Assembly (NCBI GenBank): GCA_905221085.1 | Contig: CAJNBT010000001.1 | Location: 124,001 to 188,000 of the forward strand | Reading direction: 5' to 3' | DNA length: 64,000 nucleotides | Origin: a bacterium | GTDB lineage: Bacteria > Bacillota > Bacilli > Lactobacillales > Streptococcaceae | In this document: one piece after another, positions 28,445 to 36,190 of the stretch | Layout: each line of letters starts with the position of its first letter | Numbering within the stretch: the stretch's first letter is position 1 | Program-made: the position numbers and the translations under genes | The notes under the pieces: model-generated | The model's input: the letters and a program-made list of their open reading frames with translations, nothing else | Database searches by the model: none | What the model was told of the DNA's origin: nothing

Positions 28445-29704
28445 TTAATCCTCAACAAGTGTAATATCCGCTCCTAGATTACGTAATTTTTCAATAATAT
28501 CAGAATAACCACGTAAGATAAACTCGATATTTGTAATTTCAGTTTTACCTTCAGCCATGAGCCCAGCAATGACTAGTGCAGCCCCAGCTCTTAAGTCAGT
28601 CGCTTTAACACTTGCCCCACGCAAATCACGTCCACCTGTGTACAAAATATGACCATTTGTTGTCGAAATGTCCGCATCCATCTTTGCTAGTTCAAAAACA
28701 TGATTTACACGTTTTTCGTAAATCGTATCGACAATTGTACCACGACCATTCGCTCTTAGTAAAAGTGGGGTAATAGGTTGTTGCAAATCAGTTGCAAAGC
28801 CTGGGTAAGGAGCTGTCTTAATATTGATTGCTTTCAAATTAGACTGCTCTTCGACAAAAATGCTGTCTTCAGATACAGTCATTCTCACTCCCATTTCTTC
28901 CAGCTTAGCAATGAATCCTTCTAAGTGCTCGTATAGTACATTATTTATACGAATTCCCTTACCAACTGCAGCAGCTAAAGATATATATGTTCCAGCTTCA
29001 ATACGATCTGGAATCACCTGATGACGCGTTCCATGTAATCTTTCAACACCATCAATAATGATAATATTAGTTCCTGCCCCACGGATATGGGCACCCATAT
29101 TATTCAAGAGAGTTGCAACATCAATAATCTCAGGTTCACGGGCTGCATTTTCAATAATAGTACGACCATTCGCTTTAACCGCAGCAATCATCGTATTAAT
29201 CGTCGCACCGACACTAACTGTATCCATGTAAATACTTGCACCATGGAGTCCTGTATCTTTAGCAGATAACTTCATGTTATCTCCCTCGTAGCTAACAGTA
29301 GCCCCCATAGCTTCAAAAGCCTTAAGGTGTAGGTCAATCGGGCGAGGACCAAGGTCACACCCTCCAGGCAAGCCAACTGTGGCTTCACCAAAGCGACCTA
29401 AAAGACTTCCATAAAAATAATAAGATGCACGAAGGCTATTGATTTTCCCATAAGGCATTGGAATATTTTGAACACCTCTTGGATCAATCTCCAAGACATC
29501 GTCATAACGCTTAACAGTAGCTCCCATCAATTCCATAATTTCGACAAGACTGGCTACATCCGAAATATCTGGAACACAATCCAAAGTCACCACATCATCA
29601 GCCAATATAATAGCTGGAATTAAGGCCACAACGCTATTTTTAGCACCACTAATAGTGATTTCACCTTGTAGTGGTAATCCACCATTGATAACAATTTTTC
29701 TCAT
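28445..29704 (-). CDS. murA: UDP-N-acetylglucosamine 1-carboxyvinyltransferase
   Basis: First committed step of peptidoglycan synthesis: transfers enolpyruvate from PEP to UDP-GlcNAc. The 419-aa protein has the catalytic lysine in SGAKNS (about residue 23) and the fosfomycin-target cysteine in [15 protein letters not shown] (about residue 117). C-terminal [16 protein letters not shown] is present. Streptococci carry two MurA paralogues; which one this is cannot be fixed without comparison. Before island insertion it would have lain directly downstream of eno. Confidence 0.95.
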   Translation of the reverse strand: MRKIVINGGLPLQGEITISGAKNSVVALIPAIILADDVVTLDCVPDISDVASLVEIMELMGATVKRYDDVLEIDPRGVQNIPMPYGKINSLRASYYFYGSLLGRFGEATVGLPGGCDLGPRPIDLHLKAFEAMGATVSYEGDNMKLSAKDTGLHGASIYMDTVSVGATINTMIAAVKANGRTIIENAAREPEIIDVATLLNNMGAHIRGAGTNIIIIDGVERLHGTRHQVIPDRIEAGTYISLAAAVGKGIRINNVLYEHLEGFIAKLEEMGVRMTVSEDSIFVEEQSNLKAINIKTAPYPGFATDLQQPITPLLLRANGRGTIVDTIYEKRVNHVFELAKMDADISTTNGHILYTGGRDLRGASVKATDLRAGAALVIAGLMAEGKTEITNIEFILRGYSDIIEKLRNLGADITLVED

Positions 29705-29874
29705 TCTAAGTTTTTAATACTCTTTCAAGATTTCTAATAAGGTCTTTAAAATAAATTATATCATAAATGAAACCTTTTTTCCATCATTTTCAATTATATT
29801 AGCTGAATCGGATTTGTGGTTAACTGTCATTTTTTAAAAAGTTATGTCCCTTTTTTGCCCCCTAAATACAAAAA

Positions 29875-29903
29875 TAGCCCTTCGGATAAAATCCGAGGGG
29901 CTA
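29875..29903 (-). terminator. Probable original terminator of eno, now stranded at the left end of the island
   Basis: TAGCCCTTCGGAT / ATCCGAGGGGCTA, a strong near-perfect hairpin with an AAA loop, followed on the minus strand by TTTTTG. It lies 20 bp beyond the left att repeat, on the murA side. That is where the eno 3' flank would be in an island-free chromosome. Confidence 0.75.
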
Positions 29904-29922
29904 GAAACGTTGTTAAATCAAC

Positions 29923-29939
29923 GATTATTTTTTAAGGTT
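29923..29939. other. Left attachment site (attL) of the island
   Basis: The 17-bp sequence GATTATTTTTTAAGGTT is identical to 41846-41862, which is the last codons and stop of eno. The two copies bound all the phage-like genes, including the integrase. Confidence 0.88.
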
Positions 29940-30090
29940 ATCTTCCTATTATTAGATACTAAAAAATAGGCCTAAGCCTACTCTAAATCTAACTTGATTT
30001 CTGCAAAAACAACTATTTTTGAATAAGTTGAGAAAACATAAAGGGTAACAAAAAGGAACTTAAAATGATGAGTTCAGCAGGCAAGAAACT

Positions 30091-30114
30091 AGCACGGTCA
30101 AACGTGCTTTTTTT
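30091..30114 (+). terminator. Plus-strand terminator near attL
   Basis: AGCACG / CGTGCT with a 6-nt loop and a run of seven Ts. A 26-codon frame (ATG at 30065) runs through it and is probably not a gene, although GGA-type ribosome-binding sequence precedes it. Confidence 0.65.
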
Positions 30115-30165
30115 ATTGCTGATTGCTGATAGGTTCTTTATATGACGTAGAAAATAACTCATATC

Positions 30166-30274
30166 AAAAAGCACTTAGATTTCTCTAGGTGCTGGAATAG
30201 GCGGGACGGGAATTCCCCGCTTTTCAGATACCCCAAGGGTGCGTAGTTCCCGATATTTCTCTACTTCTATTCTT
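30166..30274 (-). ncRNA. Candidate pseudoknotted small RNA beside attL
   Basis: A complete minus-strand unit. TTGAAA (30304-30309), 16 bp and TATAAT (30282-30287) form the promoter. The terminator is AGCACCTAGA / TCTAAGTGCT with T5 (30166-30193). Inside, GCGGG (30216-30220) pairs with CCCGC (30201-30205). The loop sequence TTCCCG (30207-30212) is complementary to upstream CGGGAA (30247-30252), an H-type pseudoknot. A small ACCC/GGGT hairpin (30230-30240) lies between. No reading frame of note. Function unknown. Confidence 0.65.
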
Positions 30275-30318
30275 TATCTATATTATACACCTTTTCTAAC
30301 ACTTTTCAACCACAAAAA

Positions 30319-30340
30319 CCCTTAGATTCGTTTCTAAGGG
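30319..30340 (-). terminator. Terminator at the end of the leftward island operon
   Basis: Perfect 8-bp CCCTTAGA / TCTAAGGG stem with a 6-nt loop and TTTTTG on the minus strand. It follows the small frame ending at 30348 by 7 nt. Confidence 0.8.
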
Positions 30341-30347
30341 CTTTTAA

Positions 30348-30434
30348 CTAGGTCTGTGATATGTTTTGTTCATATACCAACAAAACACCATCACGATAGC
30401 TTTTTAGCTTCTTTTCTACTTCATCAGTGGTTAT
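30348..30434 (-). pseudogene. Short terminal frame with ribosome-binding site but ATA in place of ATG (28 aa)
   Basis: AAAGGAG overlaps the stop of the preceding gene and is followed, 7 nt later, by ATA and 27 further codons (TTDEVEKKLKSYRDGVLLVY...) ending just before a strong terminator. The helical, charged sequence looks coding. Either ATA is used as a rare start, or an ATG has mutated and the gene is dead. I do not recognise the protein. Confidence 0.35.
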
Positions 30435-30446
30435 GCTGGCACTCCT

Positions 30447-30680
30447 TTATTGAGGTGGTATATCCCAAACAATACAAGCCCCTACTGTGGTCTCTATGTA
30501 ATTACAAGCCTCTTTCTCACTCTTAAAGGTCATTACTACTTCTTTATTGCCTTTCCTATATTCTGGAACTCTTACTTCATATTCCCCACTCTCAAGCAAG
30601 ATCAGCCATATAATCGGTGTTATATCTTTAATAGTGTGTTCTTCCAATTTTTGCAGTCTTATCTTTAAACTTCTAACCAT
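30447..30680 (-). CDS. Small island protein, 77 aa, unknown
   Basis: The ATG at 30680 is preferred because GAGGT lies 6 nt before it; the ATG at 30686 is immediately against the GAGGT. The N-terminus (SLKIRLQKLEEHT) resembles the N-termini of the two other small island proteins at 31938 and 32454 (KVKRLEE, RVARLEE). This suggests a shared short helical tag. The rest (VVMTFKSEKEACNYIETTVG) looks like a compact alpha/beta fold. Function unknown. Confidence 0.7.
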   Translation of the reverse strand: MVRSLKIRLQKLEEHTIKDITPIIWLILLESGEYEVRVPEYRKGNKEVVMTFKSEKEACNYIETTVGACIVWDIPPQ

Positions 30681-30747
30681 TCTCATACCTCGTGTATCAT
30701 TCTGTCTGACTTATCTAAAAAAGGGGATTGCTCCCCCTTATCAGATT

Positions 30748-31368
30748 TTAATATTGTGCTTCCATATTCTCATCAAGAAAATCTGAGTTTAAGAATACAA
30801 TCAACGCATCTACTCTTGCTTTTACAAATTTATCATCATCCATTAATCGTTGGTAATTGATTGCATCAACCCCACGGCTAAACTTAGCCAACAAATCTTT
30901 AGTACGCTCACGGTTATCAATTGGAATATATTGGGCGATTTCAACGTTTTTAGGGTTGCCATCTCCCCAGATATCCCCCACGGTACTTCTAATAAGTGAC
31001 AAAGCTGTCCAATCATCTTTATAGTGGTCTATCAACGCTTTAGCAGTTGAAACTTCTAGCGCTCCACTCTCAAACAGTTTTAAATTATTTTGTAGAACCG
31101 CTTGATAGCCTGGATCAGTCAATTTTTTAACTTCATCTTCAGCACGATTTCCTTCGACACTAGACAATAGGTTGTCTGCGATTGTTTTTAACTCATTGTA
31201 GTAAGCCCCGTACCAGTTTTCATACTGGTATTTAAGTTCTTCTAACTCGTATGTCTTGCCCTCTACACTCAAATAATTGTTATTTCGGATTTTTTCAATT
31301 TTCTCAGAAAGGTTATAAATAGCCCCTTTTAGCGATTCTGTTTTGGCTAATACTGTACTTTTTTTCAT
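30748..31368 (-). CDS. Island protein of unknown function, 206 aa, predicted mostly helical
   Basis: Residues about 5-75 are charged and heptad-like (ESLKGAIYNLSEKIEKIRNN ...). The middle contains IDHYKDDWTALSLIRSTVGD. No motif I can name. Its position beside the TerS-like gene is where PICIs often carry capsid-redirecting or packaging genes, so a morphogenesis role is possible, but this is inference from position only. No signal peptide or membrane segment. Confidence 0.75.
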   Translation of the reverse strand: MKKSTVLAKTESLKGAIYNLSEKIEKIRNNNYLSVEGKTYELEELKYQYENWYGAYYNELKTIADNLLSSVEGNRAEDEVKKLTDPGYQAVLQNNLKLFESGALEVSTAKALIDHYKDDWTALSLIRSTVGDIWGDGNPKNVEIAQYIPIDNRERTKDLLAKFSRGVDAINYQRLMDDDKFVKARVDALIVFLNSDFLDENMEAQY

Positions 31369-31386
31369 CTATTCAGCTCCTTCTAC

Positions 31387-31554
31387 TTACTTATATAACA
31401 CCATTACACCAGTGATTGCTTCTGTGTTATTGGTAGCCTCTGAATATTTCACGTCCACCACTTGGACAGTTGCCATAAAGTCGTTAATCTTTTTTTCAAA
31501 TTCTTCTAGTGTAGTAGAGTCCCATCGGTAATAATAAAATAATTTAATTTTCAT
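31387..31554 (-). CDS. Small Cse60-like protein, 55 aa
   Basis: Its ATG overlaps the stop of the TerS-like gene as ATGA, so it is translationally coupled. The pattern is a beta strand, then DSTTLEEFEKKINDFMATV, then VVDVKYSEA. It resembles the small Cse60 (sporulation-associated) family, which also occurs in phages as a protein of unknown role. No membrane segment. Confidence 0.7.
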   Translation of the reverse strand: MKIKLFYYYRWDSTTLEEFEKKINDFMATVQVVDVKYSEATNNTEAITGVMVLYK

Positions 31555-31916
31555 AGTTCCATTCCTTGTTCTAATCTTTCTATCCGTGTTTGCAAGTCTT
31601 CTAATTCCATGCCACGGTATGCCATTTCTAATATTGTTTTAGCTGCCTGTACCCTTGCGTAGGGGCTTTTTTCTGGATCATCTGCCACCTCATACAAGAC
31701 TTCAACTGCACGCCCACTGGCCTGTAATAATAGGCTTGTCGTTCGTCCTATCATGTCTTGTCTTAGCTTTTGATATTCGCTGAAAAAATTCCTATCTTTA
31801 AGATACCTATACGCCGTATTTTTGGCGATTCCAGATTTTTCAATAGCTTTTGTAATGCTCGGTTCACTAATCAAAGCCATCAAAAAGTATTCTTGTTTTG
31901 GTTTTAATTTTGCAAT
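31551..31916 (-). CDS. TerS-like helix-turn-helix protein (phBC6A51 type), probable ATT start
   Basis: DNA-binding protein of the kind that acts as a small terminase subunit in phages and PICIs. The HTH is ITKAIEKSGIAKNTAYRYLKD, followed by a helical dimerisation part and a C-terminal RIERLEQ coiled coil. The frame from the first ATG or TTG (31880/31883) lacks a ribosome-binding site and cuts off the conserved KLKPKQEYF start of the family. An AGGAGGT (31925-31931) lies 8 nt before an in-frame ATT at 31916, giving AKLKPKQEYF... at the N-terminus (121 aa). An in-frame TAG lies just upstream of the ATT. Confidence 0.75.
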   Translation of the reverse strand: MAKLKPKQEYFLMALISEPSITKAIEKSGIAKNTAYRYLKDRNFFSEYQKLRQDMIGRTTSLLLQASGRAVEVLYEVADDPEKSPYARVQAAKTILEMAYRGMELEDLQTRIERLEQGMEL

Positions 31917-31937
31917 AGCTTTCTACCTCCTGTTAGT

Positions 31938-32129
31938 TTAAATGCTCACATCATCGATAAAGAAAATAGGATTGATACCTTGTGCTTTATACTCTTCTGT
32001 AAGTCTAGCAATGTATTCATCGCATTCTGTTGAATCCTTAAAATCCCCACTATTGATAAATACAACCTTGTTACGTTCTCTATTCTTTTGAAATTCTTCC
32101 AGACGTTTTACTTTACTTCCTAATCTCAT
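31938..32129 (-). CDS. Small island protein, 63 aa, unknown
   Basis: Begins MRLGSKVKRLEEFQKNRER, a charged helix like those of the neighbouring small proteins, followed by a strand-helix-strand part (KVVFINSGDF ... INPIFFIDDVSI). GGAG precedes the ATG. Function unknown; probably cotranscribed with the TerS-like gene, 21 nt away. Confidence 0.65.
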   Translation of the reverse strand: MRLGSKVKRLEEFQKNRERNKVVFINSGDFKDSTECDEYIARLTEEYKAQGINPIFFIDDVSI

Positions 32130-32212
32130 ATCCGTTCTCCTTCTGCCAAAACAAAAAAGGACACCGAAAAGCCATTCAGCTTATTCAGTGCCCTCGGTTG
32201 TTCCGATAGACT

Positions 32213-32368
32213 CTATTTCTTTGTTTCAGTTCGCACCAAGTGGGAAAATCTACCATCTTGAAAATGCAAGGTCACACTCCCAAAAGTTGGGGGGGATTCT
32301 ACTTCTATTCTACCACTTTTTTGGTATAAAATAAACCCTTTTTGTATCAATTCATCTAATTTATCCAT
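32213..32368 (-). CDS. Small DUF3954-like phage protein, 51 aa
   Basis: MDKLDELIQKGFILYQKSGR, then a VESPPTFGSVTLHFQDG motif resembling the DUF3954 group (proline-proline, FG, then a W/F-Q-G turn) common in Gram-positive phages. AGAAAGAGGG lies upstream of the ATG. No known activity. Confidence 0.65.
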   Translation of the reverse strand: MDKLDELIQKGFILYQKSGRIEVESPPTFGSVTLHFQDGRFSHLVRTETKK

Positions 32369-32453
32369 GTTGTTTTCCCTCTTTCTGTTTTAAGGGTGTC
32401 ACTAGTAGTTACACCATTGCAAGGGGGTCGGTACTATCTACCCCATTTTGTTT

Positions 32454-32651
32454 TTAGTGTTTGTCAGATACTGCTTTTAGTTCGTCAAGTTCTCCAAAGA
32501 CCTGCTCAAACTTTTCCGCTATTTTAATCACGTTCACATTATTCACCGATGAATTATAGTTCGCATTCTCAATAAATCCATCTAGTACCTCACTGATCCG
32601 CTCAATGCTTTCTTCTAATCTAGCCACTCTTTTACAAATGTTCATCGCCAT
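32454..32651 (-). CDS. Small helical island protein, 65 aa, unknown
   Basis: An almost entirely helical, heptad-rich protein (RVARLEESIERISEVLDGFI ... KIAEKFEQVFGELDEL), probably a coiled-coil dimer. GGAG lies 8 nt before the first ATG (32651); a second ATG six bases on is less well placed. It is the first gene downstream of the replication region. Confidence 0.65.
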   Translation of the reverse strand: MAMNICKRVARLEESIERISEVLDGFIENANYNSSVNNVNVIKIAEKFEQVFGELDELKAVSDKH

Positions 32652-32703
32652 CTGATTTGCTCCTTTATTCTATTTTCCTTTTCTATTTTAGGTTTTGGGC
32701 AAA

Positions 32704-33000
32704 GTGTAGCCGTTTTTTGAATATCTATCGGCTACGCGTTCCACCTTACAGTCCCAAGGGTTTTCGTCTTGTGTAGCCGTGTAGCCGTTTCATCTCAAAA
32801 AAAATATATAAATAACGCATTAGGTATTTAATTATATATACTTTTATAAAATATATATTTTGGCTACATTTATATTAAAAAGTCAGTAATAGCAAGGGTT
32901 TAGGGGTGTAGCCGTTTTTTTCGTCTTGTCTACACCTCTTTGAAACCCTTACAGTATCAAAGGTTTTCAGCGTAGCCATTTTTTTATCTTTGGGCTACAC
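32704..33000. other. Candidate replication origin of the island (GTAGCC iterons around an AT-rich core)
   Basis: GTGTAGCCGTTTTTT-type boxes occur at 32704, 32771, 32779, 32906 and 32970, with inverse copies (GGCTAC) at 32730, 32872 and 32994. A longer unit (CTTACAGT..CAA.GGTTTTC...GTAGCC) is seen at about 32754-32785 and 32948-32976. They flank a strongly AT-rich block of 70 bp (about 32796-32870). The region lies directly after the VapE-type helicase gene, as in staphylococcal islands whose origin follows rep. No gene is present here. Confidence 0.75.
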
Positions 33001-33010
33001 TGTCTACACT

Positions 33011-34465
33011 TTATTTTTTTATTTTAGCAAATCCACGCTTGACGCTTTTACCGAATCTCAGCGAATCCCTCGATTCCCAACCGTCTTTGTTTTGCATGAA
33101 TTTCTTAACCTTGTTTTTATCTTTAGGGTTGGGGGAATTGTTCAAATAAACCTCGGAAAAGAATATATTTACTGCCAACTTGTCCCTTTCCACCAGTTCC
33201 CCATACTTTTCAGTATCTAGGGGAATCTCTACACCATTAGCGCCCATATGGTAGCTGTGGTTCATCATGTCGTGGATGTAATAGTATCTAGTCCTGTCTG
33301 TTGCTGGGAATTGATACATATTTTTAGGGTAAGGAGTATCTAAATAGCGCTCAACATCCTCAAAGATTTCATCTACAAACTTGTAACGGCTTCTAACCTC
33401 GTTTACTAGCTTTTCTTGCTCGTCTGTCAGGTTCAAGACTCGGTTAGCCCTCCAAGCTACCACCATAGCACCCCAAAAGGCTCTACGGTCTTTCTCTGTC
33501 CACTTCCTGCCCTTATAGGCGGTATCCTTGTGGACTTCTGCAACCAGAAAGCGCCTTTCTCCTGTCAGGTCGTTCAAATAATCATGGTCATTGGTTGCCC
33601 TCACTATAATAAAACTCTTAGGGAGTCGCCTATCACTGGAAGCGTAAGGCGGTCTAAACTCTAGCTTGGTTTCTGTGATGAATTTCTTCAATTCTGAAAA
33701 ACTAGCCTTTTTACTGGCCACCATTTCATCATCAAATACACACCAGTTTCTCACCATTCTGGCCTTGTCGTCTTTGTCTGTGAAAGTCTCAACGGTTGTA
33801 AAATACTTGTGAGTGAATAGCCCCTCAAAAAATTGGGTCTTTCCTACTCCCTGCCTTCCAGTCAAGTCCAGCACAAAGTCAAACTTGATGGTAGGGTCAA
33901 ACACCTTGGCAACCGCTCCACGGAAAAACAAGTCCATGATAATACGGTTATATCCATCATCCTTAATATTGAGATAATGCCTTAAAATATCAAAGGGATC
34001 ACGCTGATTCACTAACTCTTTATACTCGCTTTCACAAGATTCCAGATAGTCTTTTAAGGGATTGTAGCTGTGTTCTCCAGCTACCACTTCTAAGATATCC
34101 GCTATGTCCGACTTTTTATAGTCCAGCTTATACTTGGTAGCAATATAAGCCCTAATCTCTCTGATGATCAGGTCATCGATTGCACCGCTCAGGATTCTAC
34201 CGTTTAGCTTCATTGGTCTAGTCACGTCAATTTCATAAGTAAAGACGTTGTATTGTATAGCCCCTTTTAGCTTGCTATCTCCATTCAAAATCTTCTTGAG
34301 ATTGTCCAAGTTGACTGCAAAGCCATCGCCTCTTGCTTTCTTTGCCAAGTTCAGGCTATTATGTTCCTCGTCGGTCTCCCTTGCTTGGGTCAAGTCCACC
34401 ACTTCAGGCGGTACTTTCTGCTTATCTTCTTCAATGATTTTATCTACAATGTCATTGCTATTCAA
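33011..34465 (-). CDS. VapE/VirE-type replication helicase (Rep) of the island
   Basis: A 484-aa virulence-associated-E family protein, the usual replication initiator/helicase of PICIs. The N-terminal 150 residues are a linker/primase-associated part. The ATPase core has Walker A GRQGVGKT (residues 203-210), Walker B in NWCVFDDEM (about 240) and the family motif ITETKLEFRPPYASSDRRLP with RATNDHDYLNDLTGERRF (sensor/arginine region). It overlaps the upstream gene by 8 bp. Candidate origin iterons begin 10 bp after its stop codon. Confidence 0.9.
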   Translation of the reverse strand: MNSNDIVDKIIEEDKQKVPPEVVDLTQARETDEEHNSLNLAKKARGDGFAVNLDNLKKILNGDSKLKGAIQYNVFTYEIDVTRPMKLNGRILSGAIDDLIIREIRAYIATKYKLDYKKSDIADILEVVAGEHSYNPLKDYLESCESEYKELVNQRDPFDILRHYLNIKDDGYNRIIMDLFFRGAVAKVFDPTIKFDFVLDLTGRQGVGKTQFFEGLFTHKYFTTVETFTDKDDKARMVRNWCVFDDEMVASKKASFSELKKFITETKLEFRPPYASSDRRLPKSFIIVRATNDHDYLNDLTGERRFLVAEVHKDTAYKGRKWTEKDRRAFWGAMVVAWRANRVLNLTDEQEKLVNEVRSRYKFVDEIFEDVERYLDTPYPKNMYQFPATDRTRYYYIHDMMNHSYHMGANGVEIPLDTEKYGELVERDKLAVNIFFSEVYLNNSPNPKDKNKVKKFMQNKDGWESRDSLRFGKSVKRGFAKIKK

Positions 34466-34973
34466 AAGCCACCTCCTTATAGAATTTTGTCGCTACTTCT
34501 AGAAAGTAGCTTGCTAAGTCTTTCCGTTTAACGATTGCTGAAAACAAGTCCACTAATTGGCCAAAACTGTACCCATTCACAAATAGCAGTCGGACAAAAA
34601 GTGAAGTCTCATACCTGGTATAAATGCCATTACAAATCAGGTCAAAAACCCAGCCTTTTAACTCCACTCCAAGCCCCTGCCGTTGCTCTGTCAATTTGTT
34701 TACCTCTAAATCTTTCAGGATCGTCAGCAAGTCAGGACTGGCCAAACCTATTTCTAAATCTCTGGTCAGTTCCCAACCCTCTACTTCCTCACTTTCGTCT
34801 TTAACTGCCACATACAAACCTTTGTAGTGAAAAGCCGTCAAGCCCTCGCCTATTGGCTCAAAGTAGATAAATTTGTAGTGATTGCCATTCTTCCATACTT
34901 GAGTAGGATTTGACTTGAGAAAGCCAAATAGGGGCATTTTCTCAACGGATATAGTCAACTCTATTATTCTCAT
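34458..34973 (-). CDS. Replication-associated island protein, 171 aa, unknown
   Basis: Overlaps the start of the helicase gene by 8 bp, so the two are coupled. Its N-terminal half is beta-rich (VWKNGNHYKFIYFEPIGE ... HYKGLYVAVKDE) and its C-terminal half helical. I do not recognise the family. Its position fits a primase-type or accessory replication gene of PICIs. GGAGGTGC precedes the ATG. Confidence 0.75.
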   Translation of the reverse strand: MRIIELTISVEKMPLFGFLKSNPTQVWKNGNHYKFIYFEPIGEGLTAFHYKGLYVAVKDESEEVEGWELTRDLEIGLASPDLLTILKDLEVNKLTEQRQGLGVELKGWVFDLICNGIYTRYETSLFVRLLFVNGYSFGQLVDLFSAIVKRKDLASYFLEVATKFYKEVAFE

Positions 34974-34981
34974 TGCACCTC

Positions 34982-35248
34982 CTAATCTACTGCAAGAAAA
35001 TTGTAAATATCACTCTTACGGTAATAGATTTTCTTACTGTTTTCAAAAGGCGACTGGAACGATTTTAGACCATGCTCCTGCCAATTATTTAACGTGGTTC
35101 CACTAATACCTAACTTCTCTAATACCTCAGGCCTAGAAATCAAGTCCCAGTTGTCATCACGTTGCTTTTCCAGTTCCATCCTTTTAGCTAAGTGATCTCC
35201 CACTTTCTCCAGTAATTCAAGTTCTGCTTCTCTTGATAATAGTTGCAT
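34982..35248 (-). CDS. MerR/excisionase-like helix-turn-helix protein, 88 aa
   Basis: The C-terminal half has a winged HTH (ISRPEVLEKLGISGTTLNNW followed by KKIYYRKSDIYNFL), the pattern of excisionase/MerR-type DNA-binding proteins. The start is set at 35248, where AAAGGAG lies 6 nt upstream, rather than at 35284. It could be the island excisionase (Xis) or a replication regulator. Confidence 0.75.
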   Translation of the reverse strand: MQLLSREAELELLEKVGDHLAKRMELEKQRDDNWDLISRPEVLEKLGISGTTLNNWQEHGLKSFQSPFENSKKIYYRKSDIYNFLAVD

Positions 35249-35261
35249 ATTACACTCCTTT

Positions 35262-35465
35262 CTAGTTATGAATCTTACCTGCAAGCTGGATATAACGGCC
35301 GTAGTAAGGGTTTAAATCCTCGCTAGGTGTTTCTATCGTCTGTTGGTTTTCTCGCTCAAATTGGGCGCTTTTTTTGCGGTCTAGGTGGTTTAGATAAAGC
35401 AGTAAGCCAATCAATACCATCATAAAGACAACCGCTTGTGTATTGGTCAAATCTAATTCATTCAT
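35262..35465 (-). CDS. Small single-span membrane protein, 67 aa, unknown
   Basis: A hydrophobic helix at residues about 10-28 (AVVFMMVLIGLLLYL) is followed by a charged tail. No family recognised. It starts 1 nt after the stop of the gene at 35467, so it is part of the leftward operon. Confidence 0.65.
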   Translation of the reverse strand: MNELDLTNTQAVVFMMVLIGLLLYLNHLDRKKSAQFERENQQTIETPSEDLNPYYGRYIQLAGKIHN

Positions 35466-35466
35466 C

Positions 35467-35667
35467 TTATGCCCTCGCTTTGTAATTCTTGATATAGTCC
35501 ACTTGATCAGTTCGCTCCATCTTCAAAAACTCATCTACCTCTTTGGGTGTTACCTTTCTATCTAAAAAATCAGTGATGAACTGGAAGAGGTTCGGATTTC
35601 TATCCTTGATTTCAGCAACTGCTTCATCAAATTCTGCTTGTGTCATGTTGTCTAAGTCTAGTGTCAT
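35467..35667 (-). CDS. Small acidic island protein, 66 aa, unknown
   Basis: Acidic and helical (MTQAEFDEAVAEIKDRNPNL ... VDEFLKMERTDQVDYI). Its ATG overlaps the stop of the upstream gene by 4 bp (ATGA). No recognised motif. Confidence 0.7.
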   Translation of the reverse strand: MTLDLDNMTQAEFDEAVAEIKDRNPNLFQFITDFLDRKVTPKEVDEFLKMERTDQVDYIKNYKARA

Positions 35668-36116
35668 TGCATTGCCTCCTCAAACTTCTCTATAAGACAA
35701 CTTTTATTTGCTTTCTGAGTTCCATTTTTAGAGTTAAAAAGAATATCTTTTAAGGTTACAGTAGCCCCTAAATATTCCTTTTCAGCATGTTCTATATACG
35801 CCTGTTGGTCTGCTTCGTTGTCAAAAAAGTGCTTAGCTTGGCGTTTAAAGAATGCTTGTCGCATAGCGTCCATTTCAAAAATACCAGGGTTGAAAAACAT
35901 TCTAGTAGTGCTTTTAGAGACCGCTTTGATTTTATGGCTGTCATTCAATTCAGGAAGTTCAATCCAAAGTAAGCGGTGTAAATTTTCTTTGATAGATGTT
36001 AATTGTCCTGATAAGAGTCCTATTCTGAAAAAATCATTGTTTTCGTCTGCTTGGTGTAATTCCATACTAATTCTATCCAAGCTTTTAGCGATAATATCGT
36101 ATGTTGTTTCTGTCAT
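35664..36116 (-). CDS. Island protein, 150 aa, unknown
   Basis: Soluble, helix-rich, with no motif I can name (DIIAKSLDRISMELHQADEN ... FFKRQAKHFFDNEADQQAYI). It is preceded by GAGGT at 12 nt and by a stretch of three hairpins (36191-36367). Coupled to the next gene by an ATGA overlap. Confidence 0.7.
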   Translation of the reverse strand: MTETTYDIIAKSLDRISMELHQADENNDFFRIGLLSGQLTSIKENLHRLLWIELPELNDSHKIKAVSKSTTRMFFNPGIFEMDAMRQAFFKRQAKHFFDNEADQQAYIEHAEKEYLGATVTLKDILFNSKNGTQKANKSCLIEKFEEAMQ

Positions 36117-36190
36117 GTTTTTTACCTCTGTTTCTATGTTGTGTAATTGCCCTAAGGGCTTTTAATGCCTTTTACTATCCAGGATATCCT

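Noticed and set aside
30065..30145. 26-codon plus-strand frame near attL with a hydrophobic end, like a type I toxin peptide
   Set aside because: A strong terminator hairpin lies inside the frame, so the hydrophobic part would come from the T run of the terminator.
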